In this document: positions 39,126 to 46,957 of the stretch, piece by piece
Numbering within the stretch: position 1 is the stretch's first letter
How the letters are laid out: each line of letters starts with the position of its first letter
Origin: Verrucomicrobiia bacterium
GTDB lineage: Bacteria > Verrucomicrobiota > Verrucomicrobiia > Verrucomicrobiales > Akkermansiaceae
Reading direction: 5' to 3'
Assembly: GCA_030431475.1 (NCBI GenBank)
Contig: JAUIJD010000005.1
Location: 105,935 to 169,934 of the forward strand
Length of the DNA: 64,000 nt
Made by a program: the position numbers and the translations under genes
Notes under the pieces: generated by a model
Databases searched by the model: none
Told to the model about the DNA's origin: nothing
Seen by the model: the letters and a program-made list of their open reading frames with translations, nothing else

Positions 39126-40142
39126 TCAACCCGGTTGCTTGGACTTCGAGTTCTCCCGCTCCAGTTTCTGCCGGGTCTCGTTGATCTTGCCTTCGAGGGT
39201 GAGGGCCTGCTGGTCCAGTTTTCCAAGCTTGGCGCGCAGGACCGGGCCCTGTTCGCGGGCGAGCCGCAGTTTGCCCTCCAAGGTCTGCAATTGGGCCCGA
39301 ACCTGGGGGGCGTTGCTGATGCCTCCGGTCTGGGCTTTCTGCTCCTCCCGCTCAAGCTCGCTCCGCTTGGCTTCGATCGCCCGCTGGAGCGTCGGCAGCG
39401 CGTCGGTCGCCTTCTGCTCCAGCGTGCGCACCCGTTCGCGCTCGCGGTTGAGCGTCGTGAGTTCGTGCTTCAACTGCCCGAGCCGGTGCTCGGTCTGGCC
39501 GAGTTCGGCGTGCTGCTTCTGGCGGACGCGGCTCTCGGCCTCGGCGGCCAGAAGCTGCTCCTTCTCGCCGGCGTCGACCTGGAGGAAGTCCTGAAGGTCG
39601 TCGGGGAGCGTGTCGAGCGCCACGCCGGTGATCCCGCCGCTATGGCGGATCTGCATGCGCACCGGGTCGATCTCGGTGACCTTGACCTTGGCGAAGACCT
39701 TGCCGTCGTTGGTTTTCAGCTCGTCCCACTCACGTCCGATCATCGCGGCGCGGGCGGATTTCCGATACGCGCTCCCGTACTCCGCCATCGATTCCGTGAG
39801 GGCCGCGAAGGCCTCTTCGGACTCGGCGAGAGTGGCTTCCAGCTTCTCTCGGCGCTCGACGATGATCCCGTGCCGGGTGGTCTCCTGCCGGAGTTCGCTG
39901 GCGGTCTTCTTGAAGCCGGCGGTGGCGGCGAGCTTCGTTTCTTGGTTCGACTTCCGGCTTCGGAGGCTGGTCAGGTTTTTCTCCTGTTCCTTGATGATCG
40001 ACTCAAGCGTCTGCTCGCCGCCCTGGAAACGCTCGTCGAAGACGAGGAAGTAGAGCAGGCCGAAGCCGATGAGGACGACGAGGGCCATCAGGGTGCCGAT
40101 CAGGCCGGGGCCACGGCTGCTGGTGAAGAGGTCGGTTCCCAT
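39126..40142 (-). CDS. membrane-anchored coiled-coil protein, family member 2
   Basis: 338 residues. An N-terminal membrane helix (LIGTLMALVVLIGFGLLYFL) is followed by a very long coiled coil, interrupted at about residues 125-190 by the shared beta segment: MIGREWDELKTNDGKVFAKV, then MQIRHSGGITGVALDTLPDD. The second coiled coil (LGQTEHRLGQLKHELTTLNR on) runs to the lysine-rich end. It lies 12 bp upstream of family member 1 and 23 bp downstream of the lipoprotein gene, so the four genes form one transcription unit. An envelope-spanning scaffold is plausible but unproven. Confidence 0.6.
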   Translation of the reverse strand: MGTDLFTSSRGPGLIGTLMALVVLIGFGLLYFLVFDERFQGGEQTLESIIKEQEKNLTSLRSRKSNQETKLAATAGFKKTASELRQETTRHGIIVERREKLEATLAESEEAFAALTESMAEYGSAYRKSARAAMIGREWDELKTNDGKVFAKVKVTEIDPVRMQIRHSGGITGVALDTLPDDLQDFLQVDAGEKEQLLAAEAESRVRQKQHAELGQTEHRLGQLKHELTTLNRERERVRTLEQKATDALPTLQRAIEAKRSELEREEQKAQTGGISNAPQVRAQLQTLEGKLRLAREQGPVLRAKLGKLDQQALTLEGKINETRQKLERENSKSKQPG

Positions 40143-40165
40143 GTCAGGTCGGGTCGGGTGAGGGG

Positions 40166-40495
40166 TCAGCGGATCGGGTAGTCGTCCTTGTAGGACTCGA
40201 ATTCCTTCTCAAGACGGGCGCGCTCCTTTTCGAGGTTGGCGATGTTCGCTTCGAGGTCGGCGATCCGGCCTTCTTCGTTTCGAATGCTTTCCTGCATGGC
40301 GGTCAGTTCCTCGCTGCGGTCCTTCGGCGCCCGCTCCAGCTTTTCTCGGAGCAGTTGAAGCTCTCCCTCGAGCTGGCGGATCTCCGCCTTCTGCTGTTCG
40401 CTCTGGCGGACGAGCTCGGGATCATCGCCGCAGCCGCTCAGGAGCAGGCAGGCGGGCAGGATGAGCGAAAGGGAGCGGATCGGAAGCATTCGCAT
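40166..40495 (-). CDS. small coiled-coil lipoprotein
   Basis: 109 residues. The leader MRMLPIRSLSLILPACLLLSGC has a lipobox (LLSGC), so the mature protein is lipid-anchored. The rest is a continuous heptad-rich coiled coil (QQKAEIRQLEGELQLLREKL to LEKERARLEKEFESY). It lacks the beta segment of its neighbours but shares their coiled-coil design and operon, so it may be a partner subunit. The mature length of about 88 residues recalls Lpp-like spacers, though sequence and context differ. Confidence 0.65.
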   Translation of the reverse strand: MRMLPIRSLSLILPACLLLSGCGDDPELVRQSEQQKAEIRQLEGELQLLREKLERAPKDRSEELTAMQESIRNEEGRIADLEANIANLEKERARLEKEFESYKDDYPIR

Positions 40496-40542
40496 GGGGA
40501 GGTGGGTATGGACGGGAGCGTGAGGGACGCAGTCTTTAAGGT

Positions 40543-41409
40543 CTAGCGGGCAATCGTGAAAGTCGTCGGCCGGCAGACCGGGACGACGGGTCGACAGACC
40601 ACGGGCGCCCGCCGCGGGGCGACATGCCAGACCGGGTAGTAGCGTGTGCGGTAGCGGGTGGTCCGGTGGCGAACGGTGGCGATCCTCCGCGGGGAAGCGT
40701 GCAGGGGATTGGGGCGGCTCGCACGGAGAAGGTGTGGGCGTGTCAACGGCCTCGGCGCCACGGGCTCCGGCCGGAGCGTCCGAGCGCTCGCCTCGATCAT
40801 TGCCAGTTGCTCGCCCATGCGTTCTTCGTAGTCGCGTTGAGCGGCCCGCTCGGCGGTCAGGAGGCGGCTGGATTCCTCGGCGTCGATTCCGAAACGCTGC
40901 CGCTGGTCGGCGGAAAGATCGGCGGCGGTGATTCGCGCCAGGCCGGTGGAATGGCGGATCTCAAGGCCGATCGGGGTCACCTCCGAAATCGTGACGTCCT
41001 CGTAGCACCGGCCGGCGAGTGACGGGAGCTCCGCCAGCGCCTGCCCGGTCCAGGAGGCTCGCCGGCTTCGGAGCGCGCGATCCCGGCGGGATGCCAGGGC
41101 GGGCTCCAGGCGGGCGATCTCCGAGCCGAGTTGATCGGCCCGGCGGGCCATCTCCCGGCGCTGCCGGATCAGCCCCTCCAGCCGCTCTTCCACCGTCCGG
41201 AACGATGATTCTCGTTCCAGCCGGCTCTCCAGCCGGAAACGGCAGAGTTTCACCCGTGATTCGAGATCGATCTTCTGACGCTCGAGTCTCCAGAAGGCCG
41301 CGTCCCGATCGGTCGAGGCCTTGCGTCCGCAGGATGTCAGTGCCAGCGCCGTTGCGAGACAGACCGGGACGGCGCCCGTTCTGCCGCCGAACATCACTTG
41401 CAATCTCAC
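40543..41409 (-). CDS. lipoprotein, family member 3
   Basis: 288 residues. The N-terminus has a lipobox (ATALALTSC), then a short coiled coil, then the shared beta segment: GQALAELPSLAGRCYEDVTI, IGLEIRHSTGLARITAADL, DQRQRFGIDAEES. The C-terminal 80 residues are rich in Arg, Pro and Tyr (RHRTTRYRTRYYPVWHVAPR) and likely disordered and basic, perhaps binding polyanions. It is the first gene of the four-gene run, 47 bp before the small lipoprotein gene. No function is known. Confidence 0.6.
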   Translation of the reverse strand: MRLQVMFGGRTGAVPVCLATALALTSCGRKASTDRDAAFWRLERQKIDLESRVKLCRFRLESRLERESSFRTVEERLEGLIRQRREMARRADQLGSEIARLEPALASRRDRALRSRRASWTGQALAELPSLAGRCYEDVTISEVTPIGLEIRHSTGLARITAADLSADQRQRFGIDAEESSRLLTAERAAQRDYEERMGEQLAMIEASARTLRPEPVAPRPLTRPHLLRASRPNPLHASPRRIATVRHRTTRYRTRYYPVWHVAPRRAPVVCRPVVPVCRPTTFTIAR

Positions 41410-41817
41410 GACTCGGATGGGGATTCACGACCCGCGTCCTAACAGCGAATCGATCGATGGAAGATTGGGATGCGGCTCGGGCTCCGTCAATTCAGGAGTC
41501 GGATCACCGCAGGGCTGCCTCACTTGGGGAGATCCACCGCGAATGGACACGAAGGGACGCAACTACGGGAAGGAGTCCCTACGGGACAAGTCCTGACCCG
41601 AATGATCTCGCGGGACAGAGTGCCCAGCCGGAGCCAGGTGGCCTCCCCATTCGTGTCCATCCGCGTTCATTCGTGGCTCCCCAATCCATTTCGAGCCCGA
41701 TATCAGATGGCTTGAGTCAAAACGAGGGGACCCTGCGGGGCATGCTGCGCTTTCCTGGAAACTGGGTGTTTCAGGGAAAGCCTATGGTGGAATCTCCCGC
41801 CCTTTGAACGGCGAAGG
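41410..41817. repeat. gene-free 408-bp region with inverted repeat
   Basis: CGCGAATGGACACGAA at 41538-41553 is inverted as TTCGTGTCCATCCGCG at 41650-41665 with one mismatch. The ACGAATGGACACGAA type of sequence often recurs in intergenic DNA of this phylum. Nothing else coding is seen between the lipoprotein gene and the GIY-YIG unit. Confidence 0.6.
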
Positions 41818-41853
41818 CCCGGCTCTTTCGAGCCGGGTCCCGCATCCGCGGGA
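41818..41853 (-). terminator. terminator and GC hairpin of GIY-YIG unit B
   Basis: On the minus strand, after the tRNA-like end, comes a hairpin TCCCGCGGATGCGGGA (41838-41853) and then CCCGGCTC-GAAA-GAGCCGGG (41818-41837). The second hairpin is identical in sequence to the core of the terminator of the intact initiator tRNA at 42389-42412, which suggests that it was copied along. Confidence 0.75.
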
Positions 41854-41905
41854 TGGCGGGGCAGGGATTTGAACCTGTGATCCCGCAGCCGCGGGATTAT
41901 GAGCC
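41854..41905 (-). pseudogene. tRNA 3'-half-like remnant, unit B
   Basis: Read on the minus strand it has GGCTCATAA (the CAU anticodon loop of the tRNA), an inserted hairpin (41880-41897), CAGG-TTCAAAT-CCCTG as a weakened T-arm, and CCCCGCCA as an acceptor strand. The last 20 bases (TTCAAATCCCTGCCCCGCCA) are exactly those of the intact initiator tRNA, while the 5' side of the T-arm matches unit A. There is no 5' half, so it cannot make a tRNA. Confidence 0.75.
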
Positions 41906-42154
41906 TTGGTAGGCGTCCATCAAGGTCTGGAGTCCTGTGCCGCCCTTCTGCTTCTTCATGCGGCTTTCCAGTTTACGGGCGTCGGAGAGTAACAGGTCCC
42001 GGCTGGTCCACAGCAGGGACCAGGGGCGGTGCTTCGCGGTCCACTTCGAGACGCCCTCGTTGTGCTGCCGCAGGCGATTGGCGACATCTTCGGTGAGGCC
42101 GATGTAGCGGCGGCCTTCGAGGTTCTCCAACACGTAGACACGATACGACTTCAA
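41897..42154 (-). CDS. small GIY-YIG nuclease ending in tRNA anticodon-loop sequence
   Basis: 85 residues, a single GIY-YIG domain. It shows VYVL at residues 6-9, YIG at 17-19, the catalytic Arg27 in ANRLRQHNEG and the metal-binding Glu63 in ARKLESRMKKQKGG. The family cuts DNA; this minimal form resembles stand-alone YhbQ/UvrC-N-type nucleases. The start is TTG at 42154 with TGAGG just upstream. The final codons GGC-TCA-TAA coincide with the anticodon loop of the tRNA-like copy at 41854-41905, so the gene is fused to tRNA 3' sequence. A truncated sister copy lies at 42255-42360. A homing or mobility role is inferred from this arrangement. Confidence 0.85.
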   Translation of the reverse strand: MKSYRVYVLENLEGRRYIGLTEDVANRLRQHNEGVSKWTAKHRPWSLLWTSRDLLLSDARKLESRMKKQKGGTGLQTLMDAYQGS

Positions 42155-42175
42155 AGCCTCAGAAAATGGCGAAGG

Positions 42176-42195
42176 CCCGGCTTTTTCAAGCCGGG
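42176..42195 (-). terminator. terminator of GIY-YIG unit A
   Basis: CCCGGCTTGAAAAAGCCGGG on the minus strand, followed by CCTTCGCCATTTTC, the same sequence that follows the tRNA terminator. It stands where unit A ends and the intact GIY-YIG gene of unit B begins. A TCCCGC/GCGGGA hairpin precedes it, as in unit B. Confidence 0.75.
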
Positions 42196-42211
42196 TCCCG
42201 CATCCGCGGGA

Positions 42212-42264
42212 TGGCGGGGACAGGATTTGAACCTGTGATCCCGCGGACGCGGGATTATGAGCTT
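42212..42264 (-). pseudogene. tRNA 3'-half-like remnant, unit A
   Basis: On the minus strand: AGCTCATAA, a TCCCGCGTCCGCGGGA hairpin, then a perfect T-arm ACAGG-TTCAAAT-CCTGT and the acceptor strand CCCCGCCA. The T-stem differs from that of the neighbouring initiator tRNA (CAGGG/CCCTG), so this copy probably came from another tRNA or an older state. There is no 5' half. Confidence 0.75.
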
Positions 42265-42360
42265 TGGTAGGCGTCCATCACCGTTCGGAGGCCGTTTCCT
42301 CCCTTCTGCTTCTTCAAGCGGTGCTCAAGCTCCCGGGACTCGAAGGCAGAAAGTTCGTGG
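42255..42360 (-). pseudogene. truncated GIY-YIG nuclease gene, unit A
   Basis: The last 35 or so codons of a GIY-YIG gene remain (FESRELEHRLKKQKGG, then NGLRTVMDAYQSS-stop) and align with the end of the intact copy (ARKLESRMKKQKGG, then GLQTLMDAYQGS). The N-terminal half with the GIY and YIG motifs and the catalytic Arg is gone, so it is inactive. It ends in the same anticodon-loop-derived stop. Confidence 0.8.
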
Positions 42361-42388
42361 CTGCTTCACGGTTCCTGAAAATGGCGAA

Positions 42389-42412
42389 GGCCCGGCTCTT
42401 TCGAGCCGGGCC
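42389..42412 (-). terminator. rho-independent terminator of the initiator tRNA
   Basis: GGCCCGGCTC-GAAA-GAGCCGGGCC on the minus strand, a 10-bp stem with a GNRA-type loop, beginning 5 bp after the tRNA CCA end. A short TTCGCCATTTT follows. Confidence 0.85.
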
Positions 42413-42417
42413 CTCAG

Positions 42418-42494
<77 letters not shown>

Positions 42495-42527
42495 ATTTGT
42501 GTTCCGCTCCCTCGGGAGCGGGGCGGG

Positions 42528-42555
42528 AGACTACGACGAAGAGCCCTACGTTCAA
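42528..42555 (-). promoter_or_regulatory. probable promoter of the initiator tRNA
   Basis: On the minus strand TTGAAC (-35), a 16-nt spacer and TAGTCT (-10) lie 33 bp before the mature tRNA 5' end. The match to the sigma-70 consensus is moderate. Confidence 0.4.
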
Positions 42556-42602
42556 GACCTTTTTCGGCGATTTCGCCACATTTTGGAAGCCGATGAATTG
42601 AG

Positions 42603-42649
42603 GGGCCCCAACCGCGCCATGCGGCCTCCGTTGCACTCCGTTGGGGCCC
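42603..42649. repeat. inverted repeat after the aminopeptidase gene
   Basis: GGGCCCCAAC at 42603-42612 is exactly inverted as GTTGGGGCCC at 42640-42649. On the minus strand it lies 77 bp beyond the aminopeptidase stop and may act as its terminator, although no T run follows. Confidence 0.55.
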
Positions 42650-42691
42650 GGAGTGCAGGGGTAGGTAAATTGAGGCCGTGTGAACCGACGT

Positions 42692-42715
42692 GCGCGGCGG
42701 GAGCCACGCGGTCCG
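42692..42715. repeat. 24-bp interspersed repeat, copy 1
   Basis: GCGCGGCGGGAGCCACGCGG followed by TCCG recurs exactly at 55977-56000, also just downstream of a gene. A degenerate relative stands near 45386-45405. Confidence 0.7.
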
Positions 42716-42725
42716 CCTGCGGCGC

Positions 42726-43940
42726 TCAGCCGCGGTCGGAGGCGAGGGCGTCCATGATGTAGCGCGAGGGCCGGAAGTTCTCGATGATGATCTCCTGCCC
42801 GCCGTTGCGGTTCATGCGGACCTCCTGGACGTTGAAGTTCGGCGTCTTGTGCGGGGCGAAGAGAATGTCGTCGTGGGTCGAGTTCTCGTGCTTCTTGAAC
42901 ATGTCCGGCACGATGTCGCCGCCGAGGTGGTCGTCGCGGCCGGTGGCGAGGTGGCAGGTGCCGAGCACCTTCTCGTCCTGGATGTCGGCGCCGGAAACCG
43001 GGAGGACCTGGGTGCCGAATCCGAGCTCGCCCAGGGTGCCGGTCATCGGGTCGTCGGCGAGGCGGGCGTTGTGGGCCTCGATGGTCGCCGGGTCGCCTTC
43101 GATGAGCGCGGACTTGATGATGTTGCGGTCCTTGACGGTGAGCACGCCGAGGGTGCCGTCCTCGTACTTCATCGGAAACTCGCCGTTGGCATCGGTCGGC
43201 ACGAAGTAGACCTCGCCGGCGGGCAGGTTGGCGACATCGGGCTTCTCGCCCTTGCACAGGCCGTGCGACTTCTGGGCTTCCTGCTTTTCCAGTCCGAGCC
43301 AGGCGGTGAGCACGCGGCCGTCCTCGAGGGCGAAGTCGATCTCGATGCTGTCGGCCCCGGTCATGGCGAGCCGGATCCGCTCGGCATCGGCCGAGACCTC
43401 GTCGTAGTTCACGGCGAGGCCGGAGGTGAGGATGATGTCGTTGAGACCGTGAAGCGTCGCGCCGCGGAAGCCGAACTCCTTGCACTTGGCGGTCAGCGGG
43501 GCGGTGGCCGACCAGGTGGAGATGCAGAGGACGATGTCGTACTTCTGGTAGATGTCCCGGTCGAGCGAGAGTTGATTGCCGTCGGTGTCCCAGACCTCGT
43601 CGCGCATGTCGAGATTGGAGCCGTGGGTCGTGTGGTAGGCGAACATCTCGCCGCCGGTCATGCCGAGGGCCTCCATGGCGCCCCCGTGGAGCGCCTGATA
43701 GAAGGCCTCGTGGGCCTTGTTCTGGACCGGAAACTCGTCATTGCCGACGAAGGCGAAGTCCTTGATCCACTTCGCCGGCTCGTCGAAGTCGGTGAGGATG
43801 CAGACCCGGCAGCCCTGGGTGGGCTCGAAGACGGTGCCGAGGAGACCGACGAGATCGAAGGGCGGGAACTGGCGGTTCTCGGGATGGAGCAGGATTTCCT
43901 CGGAGAGGTAGTCAGGCAGGGAGGCAGCGGCGCTGGACAT
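42726..43940 (-). CDS. M29-like (aminopeptidase T type) metallopeptidase
   Basis: 404 residues, cytoplasmic. The C-terminal half carries the pattern of M29 aminopeptidases: LPAGEVYFVPTDANGEFPMKY (a Glu metal ligand), then GTLGELGFGTQVLP and LGTCHLATGRDDHLGGD, with the His and Asp ligands, and a late HDDILF. These enzymes remove N-terminal residues using two metal ions. The N-terminal half (EEILLHPENRQFPPFDLVGLL, GCRVCILTD) is less typical. The ATG at 43940 was chosen because upstream in-frame sequence runs into a REP cluster. Confidence 0.65.
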   Translation of the reverse strand: MSSAAASLPDYLSEEILLHPENRQFPPFDLVGLLGTVFEPTQGCRVCILTDFDEPAKWIKDFAFVGNDEFPVQNKAHEAFYQALHGGAMEALGMTGGEMFAYHTTHGSNLDMRDEVWDTDGNQLSLDRDIYQKYDIVLCISTWSATAPLTAKCKEFGFRGATLHGLNDIILTSGLAVNYDEVSADAERIRLAMTGADSIEIDFALEDGRVLTAWLGLEKQEAQKSHGLCKGEKPDVANLPAGEVYFVPTDANGEFPMKYEDGTLGVLTVKDRNIIKSALIEGDPATIEAHNARLADDPMTGTLGELGFGTQVLPVSGADIQDEKVLGTCHLATGRDDHLGGDIVPDMFKKHENSTHDDILFAPHKTPNFNVQEVRMNRNGGQEIIIENFRPSRYIMDALASDRG

Positions 43941-44002
43941 AACGCCCAAGGCTAGAAGTGGCCGGGGGGCGCGCAAGAGAAGTTTTTCGGGCTGTGGGTG
44001 GC

Positions 44003-44104
44003 GCGATCCGATGGATCGCGAGCGGTGGGCGATCCGATGGATCGTCGCCAGGCCGGGGACGAAGCATCGCTTCGTCGATCCGGCTCGCGAAGCATCGCTT
44101 CGCG
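44003..44104. repeat. cluster of four short REP palindromes
   Basis: Two GCGATCCGATGGATCGC-type palindromes (44003-44019, 44030-44044) and two CGAAGCATCGCTTCG-type palindromes (44060-44074, 44086-44104) stand in a row between the DAHP synthase and aminopeptidase genes. These are two different REP families side by side. Confidence 0.8.
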
Positions 44105-44109
44105 CCACG

Positions 44110-45153
44110 TCAGAGCCTGTCCGCCGTCTCGTGGAGGAGCTGCTCGGTGGTCTCCCAGTCGATGCACTTGTCGGTGATCGATTTTCCGCGGACGAGCTGG
44201 TCGAGCGGTTGGGGGAAGGACTGGTTGCCGGCGACCAGGTTGCTCTCGAGCATGGCGCCGATGATGGAGGTGTCGCCGCCGGCGCGCTGGCCGACGATGT
44301 CGCGGAAGACCTCCGGCATGCGGGCGTCGTCCTTGCCGCAGTTCGCGTGCGAGGCGTCGATGAGGATGGCCGGCGGCAGCTTGGCGGACTCGAGCGCCTC
44401 GCGGGCGGCGCCGACGCTTTCGGGGTCGAAGTTGGGGCCGTTCTCGCCGCCGCGGAGGATCACGTGGCAGTTCGGGTTGCCGGTGGTGGTGACGGCCGAG
44501 GCGACGCCCTGCTCGGACACGCCGAGAAAAGTCTGCTCGCGGCTGGCGGCCTTGACGGCGTTGATCGCGGCGGTGAGGTCGCCGGAGGTGGTGTTCTTGA
44601 AACCGACGGGCATCGACAGGCCCGAGGCCATCTGGCGGTGGGTCTGGCTTTCCGCCGTGCGGGCGCCGATGGCCGACCACGAGATCAGGTCGGCGATGAA
44701 CTGCGGGGTGATCGGGTCGAGCAGCTCGGTGGCGGTCGGCAGGCCGAGGTCGATGACCTGGCGCAGGAAGGTCCGGGCGCAGCGCAGGCCCTCGGGGATG
44801 TTGTCGGAGCCGTCTAGCTCGGGGTCCATGATGAGCCCCTTCCAGCCGACGGTGGTGCGCGGCTTCTCGAAATAGACGCGCATCACGATGAAGAGCTTGT
44901 CCTTGAGCCGTTCGGCGAGCGAGGCGAGGCGGCGGGCGTACTCGAGGCCGGCGTCGGTGTCGTGGATCGAGCAGGGGCCGACGATGGCGAGGAAGCGCGG
45001 GTCGTCGCCGAAGAGGATGGAACCGATGGTGTCGCGCGAGTCGGCCACGAAGGCGGCCTGTTCGTCGGAGCGGGGGATTTCCGAATGCAGCAGCGCGGGC
45101 GCCGGCAGCGGAACGTTGCGGGCGACGTGGAGATCGGTGACGCGCGAAGTCAT
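44110..45153 (-). CDS. aroG: 3-deoxy-7-phosphoheptulonate synthase, class I
   Basis: 347 residues, the length of the AroF/AroG/AroH type. Hallmarks: FLAIVGPCSIHD near residue 55, IVMRVYFEKPRTTVGWKGLIMDP, TELLDPITPQFIADLISWSAIGARTAESQTHR, MPVGFKNTTSGDL, CHVILRGG, and ILIDASHANCGKD. It joins phosphoenolpyruvate and erythrose 4-phosphate in the first step of aromatic amino acid synthesis. The active-site Cys, His, Glu and Asp metal ligands are in place. No regulatory ACT domain is added, and it stands alone. Confidence 0.95.
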   Translation of the reverse strand: MTSRVTDLHVARNVPLPAPALLHSEIPRSDEQAAFVADSRDTIGSILFGDDPRFLAIVGPCSIHDTDAGLEYARRLASLAERLKDKLFIVMRVYFEKPRTTVGWKGLIMDPELDGSDNIPEGLRCARTFLRQVIDLGLPTATELLDPITPQFIADLISWSAIGARTAESQTHRQMASGLSMPVGFKNTTSGDLTAAINAVKAASREQTFLGVSEQGVASAVTTTGNPNCHVILRGGENGPNFDPESVGAAREALESAKLPPAILIDASHANCGKDDARMPEVFRDIVGQRAGGDTSIIGAMLESNLVAGNQSFPQPLDQLVRGKSITDKCIDWETTEQLLHETADRL

Positions 45154-45408
45154 GGGCGCAGCCTAGGGGTGCCCCGTTCCGGGGCGAAAGGGCCAAGTTC
45201 CGAAATGACGGAGGAGGACCACCCGGGTCCGGCTGCGCAAGCTGGTTGGGGATGGCAGGTACTCTGCGCGGAGCGAGTCGGGGGGGGCGGTGCAGTCGAT
45301 CCAGGGGGAGGAAGGAGTCCCGAGGGACTCGAGGCTGGTGGGGGGCGCGAGTGGGCTCGCGCGGTCCGGCTCTGGGTCGATAGGGGGCGGCGGGAGCCGC
45401 GCGCTCCT

Positions 45409-46767
45409 CTACACCTTGTCCCAGGGGCCGGTGATGGCGAGGGTGAGGCCGAGGCCCTGCATGTTGGCGAACAGCCACCGGCCGTCGGGCGAGAAGCAGC
45501 TGCCGGCGAACTCGCTCGCGTCCCGGGCGTTCTTGGCGATCGTGAACACCCGGCCGTCGGCGGTGACGCCACGGAGGTGGGTGTGCTTGGCGAAGCTCGC
45601 GTCGATGAGGTCCTCGCAGACGACGAGGCCGCCCCAGGGTCCGGGGCAGAGGTTGTCGCCGTTGGTCAGGAGGTCGTTCTCGGTCGACTGGAAGAAGAGC
45701 TCGAGCGTGTCGGACGCTGCGGCGGAGGCGGCGGGCTGCAGACGCAGGAGCTGGCCGCGGCGCGCGGGCCCGCCGTCGGTGCAGCAGATGAAGATTCCCT
45801 CGTCGGTGAAGTGGATGCCCTCGCCGCGGGCAAAGCGGGCCGCGCCGGCCTTGAAGCCCCGGATCCGGAGGTCGTCGAGCGGCGCATCGGTGTCCTCCAG
45901 ATCGATCCATTCCACCTTGAGGGATGCCCCTTCGGCCGGCCATTTTGCTTCCGGGTCGTAGTTGCGGAGGTCGGCGCCCGGACGGTCAACGATGGCGAGC
46001 GCCTGGAGCGAGCCCTCGGTGAAGTCGTTCTTCCTGGTCGGCACAAAGCGGTAGAGCAGGCCGTCGGTGCGATCCTCGGTGAGGTAGAGGATCCCGCTGG
46101 CGGGATCGAGCGCGACCGCCTCGTGGCGGAAGCGGCCGAGCTTCCGGAGCGGGACCGGTTTCTGCAGGCCGGGCTCGGCGGAGGCCATGACCTCGAAACA
46201 CCAGCCGTGGTCGCGGCCGCGCGGGGTCAGCATGTCCTCCGGCTCCTCGCAGGTGATCCATGAGCCCCACGGCATGGGGCCGCCGGCGCAGTTCCGGTCG
46301 GTCCCGGCGAGCGAGAGAAACTGGGAGACCGTTTCGCCGGTGGCCGGGTCAAAAACGAGGTTGGTGGTGCCGCCGAGATGGGGTGCGTCACCCTCGGCGC
46401 CCGGGTCGTGACACAGGGCGGGGTCGAAGCCTTCGGGCAGCCGCAGGTTGTTCTCGAAGGGCCCCATGCCCGTCATGGCGAGGCTCAGCTCGTGGTTGCG
46501 GACGAGCACCACCTTGCCGTCGGGTCCGGGAAACGCCGCCATGCCGTCGGGTTTGCCCGGCACCCGGTAGCCGTCGTCCATCCGGTCGCCGAGCTTCGAG
46601 ATCACCCGGTAGGAAAAGCCTTCGGGCAGGTCGAGGAGGCCCTTGGGATCGGCCAGCAGCGGGCCGAAGGGTTCGGCGGTGCGCGGGGTGGAGGCCGCGA
46701 GGCCGTAGCGTTGCAGCCCGAGGAAGGCGAGCCCGGTCGTGGCGAGGAAGTGGCGGCGGGAAGACAT
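45409..46767 (-). CDS. PhoX-like protein (DUF839), Tat-exported
   Basis: 452 residues. The N-terminus MSSRRHFLATTGLAFLGL is a twin-arginine signal (S-R-R-H-F-L), so the folded protein is exported. The body is a beta-propeller of the PhoX/DUF839 family: FSYRVISKLGDRMDDGYRVP, VLVRNHELS, GGTTNLVFDP, GSWITCEEPED, and RGEGIHFTDEGIFICCTDGG, with GGLVVCEDLID near the end. PhoX proteins are Ca2+/Fe-dependent alkaline phosphatases, but many DUF839 members are of unknown activity. The ATG at 46767 starts the Tat signal. Confidence 0.8.
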   Translation of the reverse strand: MSSRRHFLATTGLAFLGLQRYGLAASTPRTAEPFGPLLADPKGLLDLPEGFSYRVISKLGDRMDDGYRVPGKPDGMAAFPGPDGKVVLVRNHELSLAMTGMGPFENNLRLPEGFDPALCHDPGAEGDAPHLGGTTNLVFDPATGETVSQFLSLAGTDRNCAGGPMPWGSWITCEEPEDMLTPRGRDHGWCFEVMASAEPGLQKPVPLRKLGRFRHEAVALDPASGILYLTEDRTDGLLYRFVPTRKNDFTEGSLQALAIVDRPGADLRNYDPEAKWPAEGASLKVEWIDLEDTDAPLDDLRIRGFKAGAARFARGEGIHFTDEGIFICCTDGGPARRGQLLRLQPAASAAASDTLELFFQSTENDLLTNGDNLCPGPWGGLVVCEDLIDASFAKHTHLRGVTADGRVFTIAKNARDASEFAGSCFSPDGRWLFANMQGLGLTLAITGPWDKV

Positions 46768-46957
46768 GGCGCGGTGGTGACGGCAAACGTCATGAAAAAT
46801 CGCCGCTGGCGGAGCGGGGTCAAGCGGCATGAGCGGCTCCGGCGAAAACGTCACCCGCCGGGGAGGACGGGCGACGGGGCGACGACGGCAGGATGGAGGT
46901 TTGACACAGGCTCCGCGCCATTGTTTTTTCTTCCTCACAGGAAAGCCAAACCGCCGA

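Noticed and set aside
41818..42175. Group I intron in the tRNA anticodon loop
   Set aside because: The initiator tRNA is uninterrupted, and no P, Q, R, S core or P7 pairing was recognised in the short units.
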